This document shows positions 1 to 12,400 of a stretch of 64,000 bases of DNA, in pieces. The stretch covers positions 3,658,001 to 3,722,000 of the forward strand of contig JAZBRI010000011.1 of assembly GCA_036874045.1 (NCBI GenBank), given 5' to 3'. The position numbers were made by a program, and so were the translations under genes. The DNA is from Cymodocea nodosa (Eukaryota > Streptophyta > Magnoliopsida > Alismatales > Cymodoceaceae). How positions within the stretch are numbered: the first letter of the stretch is position 1; each line of letters begins with the position of its first letter. The notes under the pieces were generated by a model. The model saw nothing but the letters and a program-made list of their open reading frames with translations, was not told the DNA's origin and did not search any database.

Positions 1-1460
1 TATTTGAGTCTATAAAATATTTTTATTATGTACTAGATTGCTATAAAAAGCTGTAATAAGCTCATTATATTGTTTCCATTTTATTCCAACTAGTAAGAAT
101 TTTATTAGTCCTTGAAACTCAAATAGATATTTAATCTTTAATAAATTTCTGAATTTAATAGGTCTAGCATACAAAACTTAACATGTAATCAAATTGTGGT
201 ATTTCTGCAATACTTCATTAGATCTAAAATGAATTGAATTACCTTGAATATTTAGTATCTTATATTTAGAAGGTGATACTTGAAGCCTTGATTTTGAATT
301 TAATTCATCCTTAAGAATCTCTTCTATAAATTGAATGTCATGTTGTTCTTGTGTCAAGATATTATCTTGAAGCTGCTTAGGTAAACTTGATTCTTTAGCT
401 TCAACATTGTAAGGAATGTTATCAATATCTGCAACATCCATTAATTCAATTTCTACAGAATGTTTAAAAGTTTTATTTTCTTCAAATTCAACAACCCTTG
501 TATCTATCTAGAAATCATCATGTTGTTCAACAGATATTTCCATTTCTTTTTGTTATGAATTCCTTGTTTTTGTATTTGTAGATTTTGAAACAGGCTAATC
601 AATATTAAGCTCTTCTAGAGTCTTATCTTTTCAGTAACTTCTACTCCAAACAATCTAGTCTTTGAACTTGTTACTGCATTAATATTTTCAAGTACATCTG
701 CAATAACTTGTTCGATATCATCTACTTGATGCTCTGATTATTCAATTTGCTTATCATCAGGGCTTGATTCTATAGAAAAACTTGAACTAATTTGATGCTT
801 TTATTTCTTTCCAAGTTTTCTAGAAAATGATAATAAAGTTTCATTATCATTATTAGTTTTAGTATGTTCTGAATTGATCAACTTTTCAGATGCAATATAA
901 GGCATAATGTTTAGACATACATTATCCTTTGGAATTAAATCCTCTTCTGATTTCTCTTTTTCCAATAACTTTATTTCTAAGGAAATAATTTTCTTTTGTT
1001 TTCGTGTTCTAACTCTTTTTCTTGTATAACAGGTCATCTATTCTTCCTGTATTTTTCCTGTTTTCTTTTGTAGCTATTCTAAAAATGTTTTTTGTTTTAA
1101 TTCTTCAACAACACTTTCTATTGCCATTGCTTTTCTTAGACCTTCAACTTTTTCTTGATCAATAGCAATATCTTTTTGTTTTTCTTTTGAAAATAGTGGT
1201 ATAGGTATAGCAAATTCATATTCTTCCTCAAATGATTTAAGTTGAGTTCCATTTATTAGTGTTTGAGGAATTTTGCTCGATGAACCTATTCCTTTTTCCA
1301 AATATTATGCGTATTGTTCTAGGAATGCTATCTCCGTGCACTTCATACGATACTCTCTATCAAATTTATTTCATATTCCCATGTATTGTATACTTTCAGT
1401 AGTGTGCTTTAGTTCTAATTGAACTTCATCAAGAATTTCTTCTGAAAAGAAATATTCACT
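1..1460 (-). pseudogene. Accessory ORF remnant of a K-type copia element
   Basis: The minus strand translates into a protein collinear with the accessory ORF of element K (56180-58447): shared segments include EQVIADxxxN, SEHTKTN.DNETL, SRLQVSPS and IHFRS. It starts inside the ORF (the first ~45 codons are replaced by the gypsy LTR at 1461) and runs off the left edge before the FEFQGL/GLKNEG domain is complete. It contains several in-frame stops and one frameshift near 620-640. Two TAG stops, at about 582-584 and 508-510, lie at the same alignment positions as TAG stops in K (57449-57451 and 57362-57364). The protein's function is unknown; the family resembles the 'putative plant transposon protein' group. 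It is a dead copy. Confidence 0.75.
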
Positions 1461-2850
1461 ACGTATCACACAAGATTTAACTTGTCGAATGAAGAAGAAA
1501 TCACCATCATTGATATGATTGAAGGAGATCCAACTAGTCATTACATCGGAGGCAGTTACTATTGAAAGAAATATAACAAAAAAAGGTGTGGAGAATTGTG
1601 CTAACTGCAAGAAGCATCGAAAGTTCCCTAAAGCTCCACAATACCACCACAATCACCAACCATCAGAGGTCTGTGAGGATACTTTCTGGATGTCAAGTCG
1701 ATTCTAAGCTAAACATGGTGATTGACAACCATTGTGAGGAGTGATCATGTCGTAGGAAGGGAAACTATTTTCACTTAGCACTGAATCATATCTTAGGAGA
1801 TCATAAAGCTTTTAGCCTTGGTTTCGGCTTGATGCCAATATATTGAAGAGGAGATCAACTTACAAGTCTCGGTTCACAATTCTATAGGGAGAGGAGGCGT
1901 GATTGTAAGTGATTAAGTTTTTAGTGGTGTAATTGTGTCACATGTAGTGATGAAAGTTCTTACTGTCGATAGAGAATTTTTACATTTCACCTTTCGTTCA
2001 TCTTTAGGAACATATCAAAACAAAAATCTCAAAAACAAAACAAATTATCTGTCTTTATAGTTAGCATTTATGTGTTGTATTATTTGTTTTGTATCATGAT
2101 TAACGTTATTATTGTTAGTATTGTGAATGTTTTATGTTTAGTTGATTCAGAAAATAGAAAATAGTTTTATTGATTACTAAAATTGATTCATACAAATTAC
2201 CCAAAATCTTAATGGTTACTATTTGAAATATCTGAATGTTAGTGTTGATTAATGATAAATACTAGATAACTAACATTAAAAAGCTTAATTGATGTTATTT
2301 ACATTCTGTGGAACCACCCAATGATTGGTTGAATTCCTTTGTGAATAGCAATATTTAATTGGAAGTTATTAGTGAGGCTCGTGGAGGTAACTTAAGTCTA
2401 CGAGGATAGCTTGTTGAATTAATTGTAACTCCACGAAGTAAGTACATTAAGTTAGTAGTAACTCAACGGAGTGCTTAATTTAACACATATAAAACTCTAG
2501 ATGTAAAAATCAAAATAGTACATAATTCTTAGTCAGTCTCTATGGGATCGACCTGTACTTGCACACAAATATAATAGACACTGTGCACTTGCAGTTAAAA
2601 ATAAATTGGATTTAATATCTAATTTGTGAAAATTGTTTGTTTACTTTAAAAAGATACTAGAAACATATACATAAGCAAACAAAATTCTCCCAAACAAGTA
2701 TTCTAGTACTGTTGCCAAGGACTAAAAAGCTAAGCAACTGTAGTGCTGTTTTGTTTTCATAGCATAAGGAGTGTTGTGTGTTTTTATCATTGAGAATATG
2801 ACATATGCTTATGCTCAAAGATTTCTGAAACCTGTAGTAATGTTAGTTAA
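1461..2850 (+). mobile_element. 5'-truncated gypsy LTR with primer site (element L)
   Basis: From 1461 the sequence matches the second part of the LTRs of element B (from about 16250), so the first ~700 bp of the LTR are missing. The LTR ends with ..CCAAACA at 2696. A decayed primer site follows at 2704-2721; compared with B's TGGTGCCGTTGCCAGGGA it differs at four positions, all G-to-A or C-to-T. After it comes a leader and an ATG at 2798 opening MTYAYAQRFLKPV, matching MAYAYAQRFLKPL in B at 17695. The element breaks off at about 2850, where an inverted gypsy LTR begins. Confidence 0.75.
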
Positions 2851-4316
2851 TATGAGATTTATCATTAAGCACTACTAACATTCAGATATTTCAAATAGTA
2901 ACCATTAAAATCTTTAAGTATTTGTAACGATTCAATTTCAGTAAACTGTAAAATTATTTTCTATTTTCTAAATCAAACAAACATAACACATTCACAATAC
3001 TGACAATGATAACATTAATCACGATACAAAACAAACAATACAACCCTTTAATACTAAATGTAAACATAGATAAGTTGTTGTTTTTGATATTTTTGTTTTG
3101 ATATGTTCCTGAAGATGAGCAAAAGGTGAAATGTAAAAATCTTTATTGATAGTAAAAACTTCCGTCACTACATGCAATGCGATTACACCACTGAAAACTT
3201 AATCACTTACAATCCTGCCTCCTCTCCCTATAGAATCGCGAGTCCAGAATTGTAAGATGATCTCCTCTTCAACATACTGGCATCAACCCGAAACCAAGGC
3301 TAGAAGCTTTACAATCTCTTGAGATATGAGTCAGTGCTTGGTGAAAATGGCTTCCCTTCTCACGACGTGGTCACTCCTCACAGTGGTTGTCAGGCACCGT
3401 ATTTGGCTCGAAATCGACCCAACATCAGGAAAGCATCCTCACAGACCTTTGATGGTTGGTGATTATGGTAGTGGTATGGAGCTTTAGGGAACTTTTGACG
3501 TTGCCTACAGTTAGCGTGGTCCTCCACCTTTGCACACACTGCCCACCACCCTTTCTTTATTTTTCTCCTCTTCTTATATATTTCTTTTAGTAGTAACTGC
3601 TTCTGCTTAGATGATCGGTTGGATTTCCTTCATTCATATCAATGATGGTGATTTCTTCTTTCTTCCACGAGTGAATTCCTACGTGATATGTGCAATCATG
3701 GTTTTCCTTCGAATGTCTTGTTTCTGTAACTGCTACAGTGGCATATTGGAAAATAAATGGTCCATGGAGTTACAGATAACTCAACGGACTTACTTCATTG
3801 ATTTAACTATAAAACACGTGCAATAAAGAAATAAGCTGCTAACATAACATGTTACCTTAGTGTGTATTCATGTAATTCAATGTGTTTAGTTATGCTAACT
3901 TAACGAATTCAGATATTTTGGATACTTACAAACCTAACTATCCAATGCTTAGATGCATTTCGGATAGTTAACAGATACTTACTGAAAATCCACTTAAATC
4001 ATGCATTAAGGTTTTAACACATGTATTCCAGGAAATAATAAAATATTCATTTAAAACATAACCATCCGGTACATTAAACATAACTCTCCGAAATAATAGA
4101 AAATTCAGATATTTAAGAATTTCATAGCTTGCAATTCATCGATAGTTCAGAAATGTACTAAATTAACATTAATTCCCTGAAATTATGCAGATTCCTTCAT
4201 TAAAGCATATAACAGTGCAATTATACCATAATGGCTTAATTCTCATATGATAAGCTAAATATTCTGCAATTAACCATCATTTAACCCTTAATATTATGTA
4301 CTTTTCATTCTAAACA
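2851..4316 (-). repeat. 3' LTR of gypsy element A, incomplete
   Basis: On the minus strand the LTR begins TGTTTAGAATG.. at 4316, immediately after a polypurine tract, exactly as the B 3' LTR begins at 24661. It runs to about 2851 and lacks the final ~480 bp (the part carrying the conserved GGGATCGACCT..CTTGCAC segment). It faces the truncated + strand LTR L, so 1461-4316 is an inverted LTR pair. The junction at 2840-2855 is a rearrangement, not a normal LTR end. Confidence 0.75.
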
Positions 4317-4327
4317 CTTCCCCCATA
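4317..4327 (-). promoter_or_regulatory. Polypurine tract of element A
   Basis: The minus strand reads TATGGGGGAAG directly before the 3' LTR (TGTTTAG). It is the plus-strand primer for reverse transcription. The same arrangement is present in B at 24647-24660. Confidence 0.8.
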
Positions 4328-4756
4328 CTTAAATTTTGCTAGTCCCTTAGCAAACTAAGATCTAACTAGTTGGCTTTTCTAAAGTTGCTAGAATTAATTC
4401 TTCATTTTGTTCTTCTTCAGAATTCATAAATTAGATTACTATATAGATATTCTGTATTTTTCAGTAATCTGTTTTAACTTTGTTTTCTCCTCTTCAACCT
4501 ACAAATATATTTAAAACATATGTAAATTACATACAAAATATATCAGCATCATATAGGTGTTAATTATATTATCATTTTTCTTCTTTTCAGCATCTGTTAT
4601 CCTGAATTTTCCAATATGATTTCCAGAATAAATTTCAACTACATACAAATCAAGACATAATCCAATTCAATATGATTAAAACAACAAAATAAAGAATTGT
4701 ATCTTAGATAAACAACTTCAAAAGTCTATTCTAGATTCATACTTCAATAATCTTAG

Positions 4757-6825
4757 TGTAGAGTCATAATTTATGCATATTTTATATAGTTAAGTGATGC
4801 ATTTTATGTGTTTAAAGCCATATACTCATAAGTGTTTAATGAAGATTTAAGTTATAATGCATTTTGGGCAAATAATGTAGTTATGGGCTTAAATGAAGAA
4901 AGTAATGCATAAATGAGACTCTATTTGTTATTTAGCATTTCATGTAAACACATTTACATCTTGGTGGCAACACAATTTCATTTTATTAAGTAGTTTAAAT
5001 TTACTTTAGTACTTAGGATTAAGTATTTAAATAAGTACATGGGTATTTCTGGAATTCAATGAAAAATGTGATTTTTGGCCCTTTTGAAGTATCCATGTTT
5101 AGGAATATATCTTATCTTATTTCATGAGTGTTTTAATGTATTTGTTTGAGTTTTATAAGTTGAAGAATAGGAAAAATAAAGCAAATCAAGATAGGAGGAA
5201 TCTCAGCCCTTGGATTGAAGATCAAAGGTGGAGATCAAGTTCCACCACTTGAAGCCTCTATAAAAGGAGAGGCAAGGCTACCAATTCCACTATGCATAAG
5301 CAAATCATTTTGTTTTATGAAAAATTTCCAGCCCTCAAGAACTCGTGGAAGGTGGTGTTCCTCCCCCCTCTCGTGGAGCTCCAAGGTAGAAGACAAGGTT
5401 CGGCCAACCTCTTCTCTTCTCCTCTTGGTGGTTGCTAGTAGGAGGATGGCTAGGGCATCTTTTCCAAACCTTGTGGGTGCTGTTTGGAGCACATTTGAAG
5501 CCGTGCAACTGTCTCCCCTCTTCCGTGGATCATTCCTTGTAGAAGAAAGGCAAGGGTTATGGACTTTAGGTGGATGACTACTTGTTTCTTGGTGTTTGGT
5601 GGTGCTTGAAGACCTCCCGCTTCCGGAAGAGGATTCGTGTGGTGATAGCCATGAAATTCTTGGCTAGGAGCACATCTCATGCACCATTTTTCTCCAAAAC
5701 AAGTTTGCACTTCAAGGTAAAAAGGGTTGTATTGGTTTAGCTCTTTAGGTTTTCATTTTCTTGTTTAAAGTTGTGTTCTTTGTAATTTCAGTAGGGTAGT
5801 TGTAGTTTTAGGTTTAGTTGTAATGCTACATTGTAGTTTAATCATAGAACTTTTATTTCAGTAGTTTATTATGTTTATTTTGAATGAATGGAAACAAATT
5901 TGGTTTGAATCTTGTGCATATGTGAATATTTGTATGCTAACAAAGCTAATTTGTGGATGTTGATCGTCGATTTAGAATCCTGTAAATTTGACGATTTTGT
6001 TTAGGTTGTAACTCACTGATCCAGTGATGTTTTTCTTTAGTTTTTGATTCTATTTTGTATAGATTTGAGTGTAATTTACTCTTGTATAGTTTTTAGAATT
6101 TTTCCAATCGATTTGTATAGGTTTTCCAATTTATTTCGTTGATGTCGCTTCTGGCGCATCCTAGTGTTTTTCACCCAATTTTTTCTTCAGTGCCGAACTC
6201 GATTTCTTTTTATCTACAACACAAAATCAACCTCTGTAAATTTTCTCTGTTAGATGAATGAGTTAAGTTTCGAAGAACACTGATTTTGCAGATTTTCGTG
6301 CATATTTGAAAATCTTATGCCATTTTTAGTAACTGTGCGCAATTTAGGGATGTTAGTTGCCAGTCTACGTGTTTGTAGGAAAAGCATTGCCGACGCTTGA
6401 CCATTTCATATCTTTTAACGAAATCAGTGGGGTTGTAAAGTTAATCCAATGAGTACTTAGTATGATATTTTTTCTGTATTTTACCGTTGAGATACTGAGA
6501 GGAGGATATGTGTGAACTTGACTGAATTTTGAGATTCTATGCTGTAGTGAGTTAGTGTTTTATGAATGGAAATGAGGAATTTATACTCTATTGAGTGAAT
6601 TTTCGATAAGCTTTGAATCACTTGTAATTATTATTATTTTTGCACCTTAGAAATATTTTGTAAAAGCCAAATCCTTGTGGATTCGACCCGTACTCGTCGG
6701 AGTATATTACAAGTGCACCGTGTGCTTGCAGTTATTTTAAAATGAGTTTTGAGTTTAATGTTTTATCATTTTGGTCCCTTTGTGAGTTTTAAGATCTTAT
6801 TTTGGGGACAGCAAAAACCTCAACA
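4757..6825 (+). mobile_element. Solo LTR of a Ty3/gypsy-like element (D)
   Basis: A 2069-bp segment starts TGTAGAG and ends CCTCAACA and is flanked by perfect 5-bp direct repeats CTTAG (4752-4756 and 6826-6830). On both sides the sequence is collinear with the noncoding 3' module of B, so it sits cleanly inside element A. Near its 3' end (6675-6730) it has a GATTCGACC..GTGCACCGTGTGCTTGCAG segment like the equivalent part of the B LTRs, which argues for gypsy. A TATA box lies at 5259-5267. There is no internal region, so it is probably the product of LTR-LTR recombination. An open frame at about 5215-5577 lies within the LTR and has no recognisable domain. Confidence 0.85.
5259..5267 (+). promoter_or_regulatory. 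TATA box in solo LTR D
   Basis: TATAAAAGG in the middle of the LTR, where the U3/R boundary is expected. It is flanked by a 6-bp inverted repeat, GCCTCT and AGAGGC (5255-5274), so it could sit in a small hairpin. Confidence 0.65.
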
Positions 6826-6830
6826 CTTAG

Positions 6831-8204
6831 ATAACAAAAAATATACTCGATTCAAAAGATATTTGTATTTCACAAAACACTTTTATCTTTTCAGAACAAT
6901 ATATGCATATTTGTACTTTAAAAGTTAATTTGAAAAGCTTGAATCATACAAGAGCTTTCTAGTGCACCCATGTATCGAGCTTTTCAGTCAACAATCCCAG
7001 ATCTGATCAGGATCTTAGTTTGCTAGATTTAAAGAGTCATTTTTCAGGTCAACAATCCTTACATACTTATCTGCTCAAGTACAAAAGGCTCATGATCAAA
7101 CAAGTCAATAAACTCTCAAAGTTTTTCTTTTTTTTTACAACATAGTATATATACGCATTTCATTAATACAGATGCAATAAAACACAAATCTCATATAATC
7201 CTGCTTCTATTATTTACTAAAAATATGAATCCATATAAATAAGCTCATACTTTTTCAGTAGTTTAATAAGATTTGCACATAAATCATTCTACAAGTTTAA
7301 TCAATCAAATTAAATGTATCCTTGATCATATGCATTTCATTTAATCCAAAAATCAACATTTCAGCTCTTTTAGAATTTCAAATAATTTACTGAGTTTCAG
7401 TTAAGCATTTTGTTTTCTTTTTTAAAATCATGAAACTGTTAAACTCATAAAATTCAGCAAAAACATAAGATACTATATCTAGATTTGTATGAATAGTAAA
7501 ATTTTGTAGTATCTTATATAAGATTCTAAATATAACATTCAAGTAGTTATAGTTCTTAAAAATTTTACAGTCTCAATTATCAGATAGTTATAGCAAGTTC
7601 ATAAAAAATTTTCAATTTCCATAGAACTTTTGTAGTACCATTCTAATTCCTCTAATTAACAAAATTACATGGTTGTTAATCTAATTACCTCCCCCCATAC
7701 ATACATTTTGCATTGTCCTCAATGTAAAAGATTTTACAGTAAATTCAGTAAATGTTAGCAGGTAGGAATATTATTTCGTTGACTTAGCACCTAACTCAAT
7801 GAACTTAATTCGTTGAGTTAATAAATAACTCCACGAACTGAGTTTAAATGTAAATTTAAGATAAGTAATTAATTACATACCTTATTTTTTTGTATCTCCT
7901 TCCATATCTTCTGATTTTTTATTCTGAAAAACTTTTCATTCACAAATAAAAGCAGAATATATAACAAAATAACAAAACATAACTTGTTAAATCAGTGTCT
8001 TGTGTGGAACCCAAGCTCTTATGCCTTTGGTGGCTCACAAGCAAGCCAATTGGATTCCCAGAACAAATACCAACAAATTAGATTGATATTTTGTTTTTCT
8101 TTTTTATAAAATAAAACTAAAATTAAAATTTTTCTTTTTTCCTTTTTTCTAAAAATAAATGCAGAATACACATAACATTAAAAGCACAGAATCAAAATTT
8201 AAGA
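6831..8204 (-). other. Noncoding 3' module of element A
   Basis: This 1.4-kb stretch and its continuation at 4328-4756 (beyond solo LTR D) hold no gene. They are collinear with B from 22892 to 24646. The part at 6905-7330 is very close to a block in copia element K (about 59320-59625): on the minus strand both read CTTGAGCAGATA, GTAAGGATTGTTG, GGATTGTTGACTGAAAGCTC and CTTGTATGATTCAAGC, separated by similar spacers. A poly-T run at 7127-7136 breaks it. The possible stem AGATC..GATCT lies at about 7002-7018. Confidence 0.7.
7688..7700 (-). promoter_or_regulatory. Second, internal polypurine-like tract of element A
   Basis: The minus strand reads GTATGGGGGGAGG about 500 bp after the end of the F-box reading frame. 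B has the matching tract at 23333-23347. Its position well upstream of the LTR makes it a candidate central polypurine tract or the relic of an older 3' end. Confidence 0.5.
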
Positions 8205-9045
8205 ACATGATTGAAAAGTAGTAACAAATGGAATAAACATGTCAATCCAAGCAAACTTTTTAGGCATAATTCTTCTTGCTATTAATTCTGTTTTAATGCA
8301 ATTCGTTTTCCTTTTTAGCTTGTAAACTTGTAGTATGTTATCAATACTAAATATGAGTGTATTACCATTAATGAAATGAAATGCAAAAAGGGATCCTCTT
8401 CTATTCTATGATAATGTAGCTGTTTCTATTTCTACATCTATTTCAATATATTCCTCTTCCCACTTCCATTCATTTAGGTCTTTCATAATCCATATTTGAA
8501 ATTTCCTTAATTCATCCCACCATCTTATCAGACATAAAGTAGGATCATTATATTCATTATGCCACATTCCTAATTGAATTTTATCATATTCTATAGACGG
8601 TGGTTTAGCTATATCACTAGGTATAGGTAATATTTCTATAAAATCATCATCATAACTATCTATGCTTACTATGTATAAATCAGATCTAAATGCAACTGGT
8701 ATATCTGTGACTAGATATATATATCCATCAAGTATGACATGCACGCTGTTAATTAATGCTTTCTGTCTTAGATATATCATAGTATTTTCAGTCCAAGATC
8801 TATTTAGAAAATTATACACACTTAAAAATAAATCTTCATCCCAATTTCCAGTTGGTCTCTAATAATATAAATCTTCAGGAATGGTCAAAGTTTTATTAGA
8901 AAAGATTAAAGATGACCTACAATTTTCAGTTGGTACTTCAAATCTATTAGGCCTTCCTATATTCCATTCTTCTCTTGTGATAGGATTTCTAATCAAAATG
9001 TCGGGTAACAGAATTGCATACCTTGGTTTGGTTCTATAAATAATT
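8205..9045 (-). pseudogene. F-box protein pseudogene of element A, C-terminal part
   Basis: Continuation of the reading frame that starts at 15002, split by copia element E. It aligns along its length with the intact F-box protein of B (21752-22891): shared runs include NFLNRSW, HVILDGYIYLVT, SDLYIVSIDSYDD and LCLIRWWDEL. Two in-frame TAG stops occur, near 8860 and 8407, both where B has Trp (TGG), so each is a single G-to-A change. No frameshift is needed to align the rest, and homology continues past the second stop to about 8205. It is a relatively recently disabled copy. Confidence 0.8.
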
Positions 9046-9349
9046 TGTTATGCGAAGAGAAGTGTGGAAAGGGAGAAGCTTGGACTCGTGGAGAAGAAAG
9101 AAGAAGACAAATGGGAAAAATGTGTGAAGCAAATGCAAAAACACCAAGGTTTAACGTGGTTATCCAATTGGGTACGTCCACGGATGGAGCTCAACTGAAT
9201 GATTCTCTAGGTGATCACAAAGGGATACAAGATTCAACATCAACTCTAAGCACACGTTGGGGTCTATTTATAACATTTGTGTACCCCCAAGTGGCTAAGG
9301 ACAAAACTACCCCTATGTGTAACAAACTAATTCAAGACACATAATAACA
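9046..9349 (-). repeat. 3' LTR of copia E
   Basis: 304 bp, nearly identical to 14401-14704. On the minus strand it has a TATA box, TATAAATAG, at 9264-9272. The terminal inverted hexamer is TGTTAT..ATAACA. Confidence 0.93.
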
Positions 9350-9360
9350 ATCTCCACCTT
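9350..9360 (-). promoter_or_regulatory. Polypurine tract of copia E
   Basis: AAGGTGGAGAT on the minus strand, directly before the 3' LTR. It is the plus-strand primer. Confidence 0.75.
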
Positions 9361-9423
9361 GCCTTGAATTTACAAACTCCACTTAGAACCAAACAAATTT
9401 CCATCTTCAAAAGACCCGAAGGG

Positions 9424-12400
9424 TCAATTATAAGCAAACACATTAAGTAAGTCTAAGCAATGCTTAAACTTGCTTTCAAGAACGCCTTTCGTAAACATAT
9501 CGGTTGGATTGTCATGTGTGTTGATCTTCAAAATCTTCACGCGATCTTCTGTTCTAAGAAAGTGATAACAAACATCAATGTGCTTTGTCCTATCATGAAA
9601 CACATTGTCCTTCGTTAAGTTGTTGGCATTGAGACTGTCACAGAAAATTTCTGCTTTATCATATTGCAGACCAAAGTCTCCAAGTAACCCCTTCAGCTAA
9701 ATACCTTCTTTTGCAACTTCTGTTATCGCCATATACTCAACATTTGTGGTGGATAAAGATACAGTAGGCTGTAGAGTAGATTTCCAACTAATAATGGAAT
9801 CTGCCAATGTGAAGACATATCCTGTTAAGGATCTACGCTGATCAACATCACCTGCAAAATCTGAATCAGAATATCCAGCTACACTACAGTTATGTTTAAC
9901 ACCATAAATCAGTCCTACATCAAACGTGCCCTTCAAGTACCTAAAGATCCTTTTCACGGCCTATCAATGACTCTTCCCTGGATTTGACATAAACCTGCTT
10001 ACAACACTAAGAGGGTAAGCAAGATCTGGACGAGTACAAACCATGGCATACATAAGACTGCCAACTGCCTGTGAATATGGAACTTTCTTCATGTACTCTT
10101 TTTCAGATTGCGTCTGAGGTGCCATAGCAACTGATAATCGCAAGTTCCTATCATAGGGTGTTTCGATGGCCTTGCTTGAAGCCATGCCAAACCTGCTCAA
10201 AATCTTCAGAACATAACTATGTTGATGGAGAAATAATCTTCCAATATTCCTGTCACGATAAATCTCCATCCTAAGGATTTTACCTACCGGTCCTAAATCC
10301 TTCATTGCAAATTCAGATTTCAATGTGTCTTTCAAAACCTGTATTTCATTGACATCTTTGGCTGCAATCAAAATGTCATCCACATACAAGAGCAAGTAAA
10401 CAAATTCTTCTTTAATTTGTTTAATATAGACACATGAATCAAAACTACTTCTAACAAAACCAACATTAGTGATAAAAGAATCAAATATTTTATACCACTG
10501 CCTAGGAGATTGTTTCAACCCATACAAAGATTTCTGTAGCTTACAAACGAGGTGTGATCTACCTCTTTTTGCAAATCCTATTGGCTGTTCCATCCAGATG
10601 TCCTCATCTAAATCATCATGCAAGAAAGCTATTTTCACATCCATCTGTTCAAGCTCTAAATCCTTTACTGCAACAATTGCCAAAAGGACTCGAATGGAGG
10701 TGTGTCTAACTACTGGAGCAAAGACTTCATTGAAGTCCATACCCTCCTTCTGTGAAAACCCTTTTGCTACCAATCTTGCCTTATATTGTATTCCAAGGTT
10801 GCCCTACGTTCCTGATTTCCTTTTGAACACCCATTTGCAACCAACAATATTCCTGTCCTTGGGACGTTTTACCAACTCCCAAGTCCTATTCTTATGCAAA
10901 GATTGTAGTTCTTCTTGCATAGCTCCCAACCAATGTACGGCTTCTGGTCTGCTAACGGCAGCATCAAAACTAGTTGGGTCAGCATCCTCCACCTCACCAA
11001 CTACCTGTAGGGCAAAAGCGACCATATTATTGTAGCCATACCTCTGTGGAGGGTGAACATCCCTCCTAGGACGATCTCTGGCAACACACCTTGAACGTGT
11101 GTCCTCAACAAATTCATCTCCTCGATCTTCTTCTAAAATCAAACGTTGATCTGTATCAACAGGAATAGACTGATCAGATATCAATGGTTGATTCAAATAA
11201 AGCTCCACTTGCTTAGGAGTACTAGGTGGATTCAAAATAGTTGGGTTTTCTTTCTTGTGCATCAAAGAAACCTCATCAAAGGTAACATCCCTACTATGAA
11301 TGACCTTTCTTGTTTCTTTATCATATATCCTATATCCTTTTACTCCCATTCTATATCCCACAAAAATGCCTTCCTTAGCACGTGGCTCCAATTTACCATA
11401 ATTAACATGGTAATACGCAGGACATCCAAATACTTTCAATTTGGAATAGTTAGCCGCTTTATCCATCCATACTTCATAAGTGATCTTGTCGCCAATTGCA
11501 TTGGATGGCGACCTGTTCACCAAATAGGAGGCTGTGTTAACAACTTCAGCCTAAAAACATTTTTCCAGCCTGGCATGAGAGAGCATACACCTAGCTCTCT
11601 CCAACAACGTCCTATTAAGACGTTCTGCAACTCCATTCTGTTGTGGAGTTCCCTTGACAGTATAATGCCTAGTTATGCTTGCATCTATGCAAAAAATGTC
11701 AAATTCATTTGAGCAAAATTCTAAACCATTATCTGTTCTCAAGTATTTTACTTCCCTCCCTACTTGGTTTTCAACAATAGTCTTCCATTGTTTAAAGTTC
11801 TTGAAGGCTTCACTCTTATGTTTCATAACGAAAACCCAAGTCATATGACTAAAGTCATCAACAATGGAGAGAAAATACTTAGAACCTGCTAAAGAGAGTT
11901 GTTGACATGGTCCCTAACAATCTGCATGGACATAATCCAACTTCCCCTTGGTAGAATGTTCTACTCTTCCAAAGGAAACACGTTTCTGTTTCCCATAGAT
12001 ACAATGCCTGCATAAATCAATATCTGTAAAGATATGACCATCTAACCTGCCAAGTGTACTGAGCTTCTACATTCCCTTTAGGCCCAAATGTCCTAACCTG
12101 GAATGCCAAATAGCTGACATAGATTGTTGATCACTTATTGTCGCAGCTACCGATCCAATGATAGGTTTGCCTTGAAGAATGTATAAAGGTCCATCCTTGA
12201 TTTCCTTCATTACTACTAGGGAACCTTTCAAAATGTGAAGTTTACCTCCTCCACCTAAAAAACTGAAACCTTTCTGATCAAGAGCCATTAGTGAAATAAG
12301 GCTCTTGCCCAACCTTGGCATATGCTAAACATTCTCCAAGACTTTGATCGTCCCATCATGCAACCTGAATCTGACAGATCCAAAACTTGTTCTATCACAA

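Noticed and set aside
5215-5577. 120-codon + strand frame in solo LTR D
   Set aside because: It lies in the LTR leader just around the TATA box, starts without ATG, has no domain, and a similar-sized frame exists on the other strand.
10469-11712. Two 188-codon + strand frames
   Set aside because: Exact antisense shadows of the copia E integrase/RT frame.
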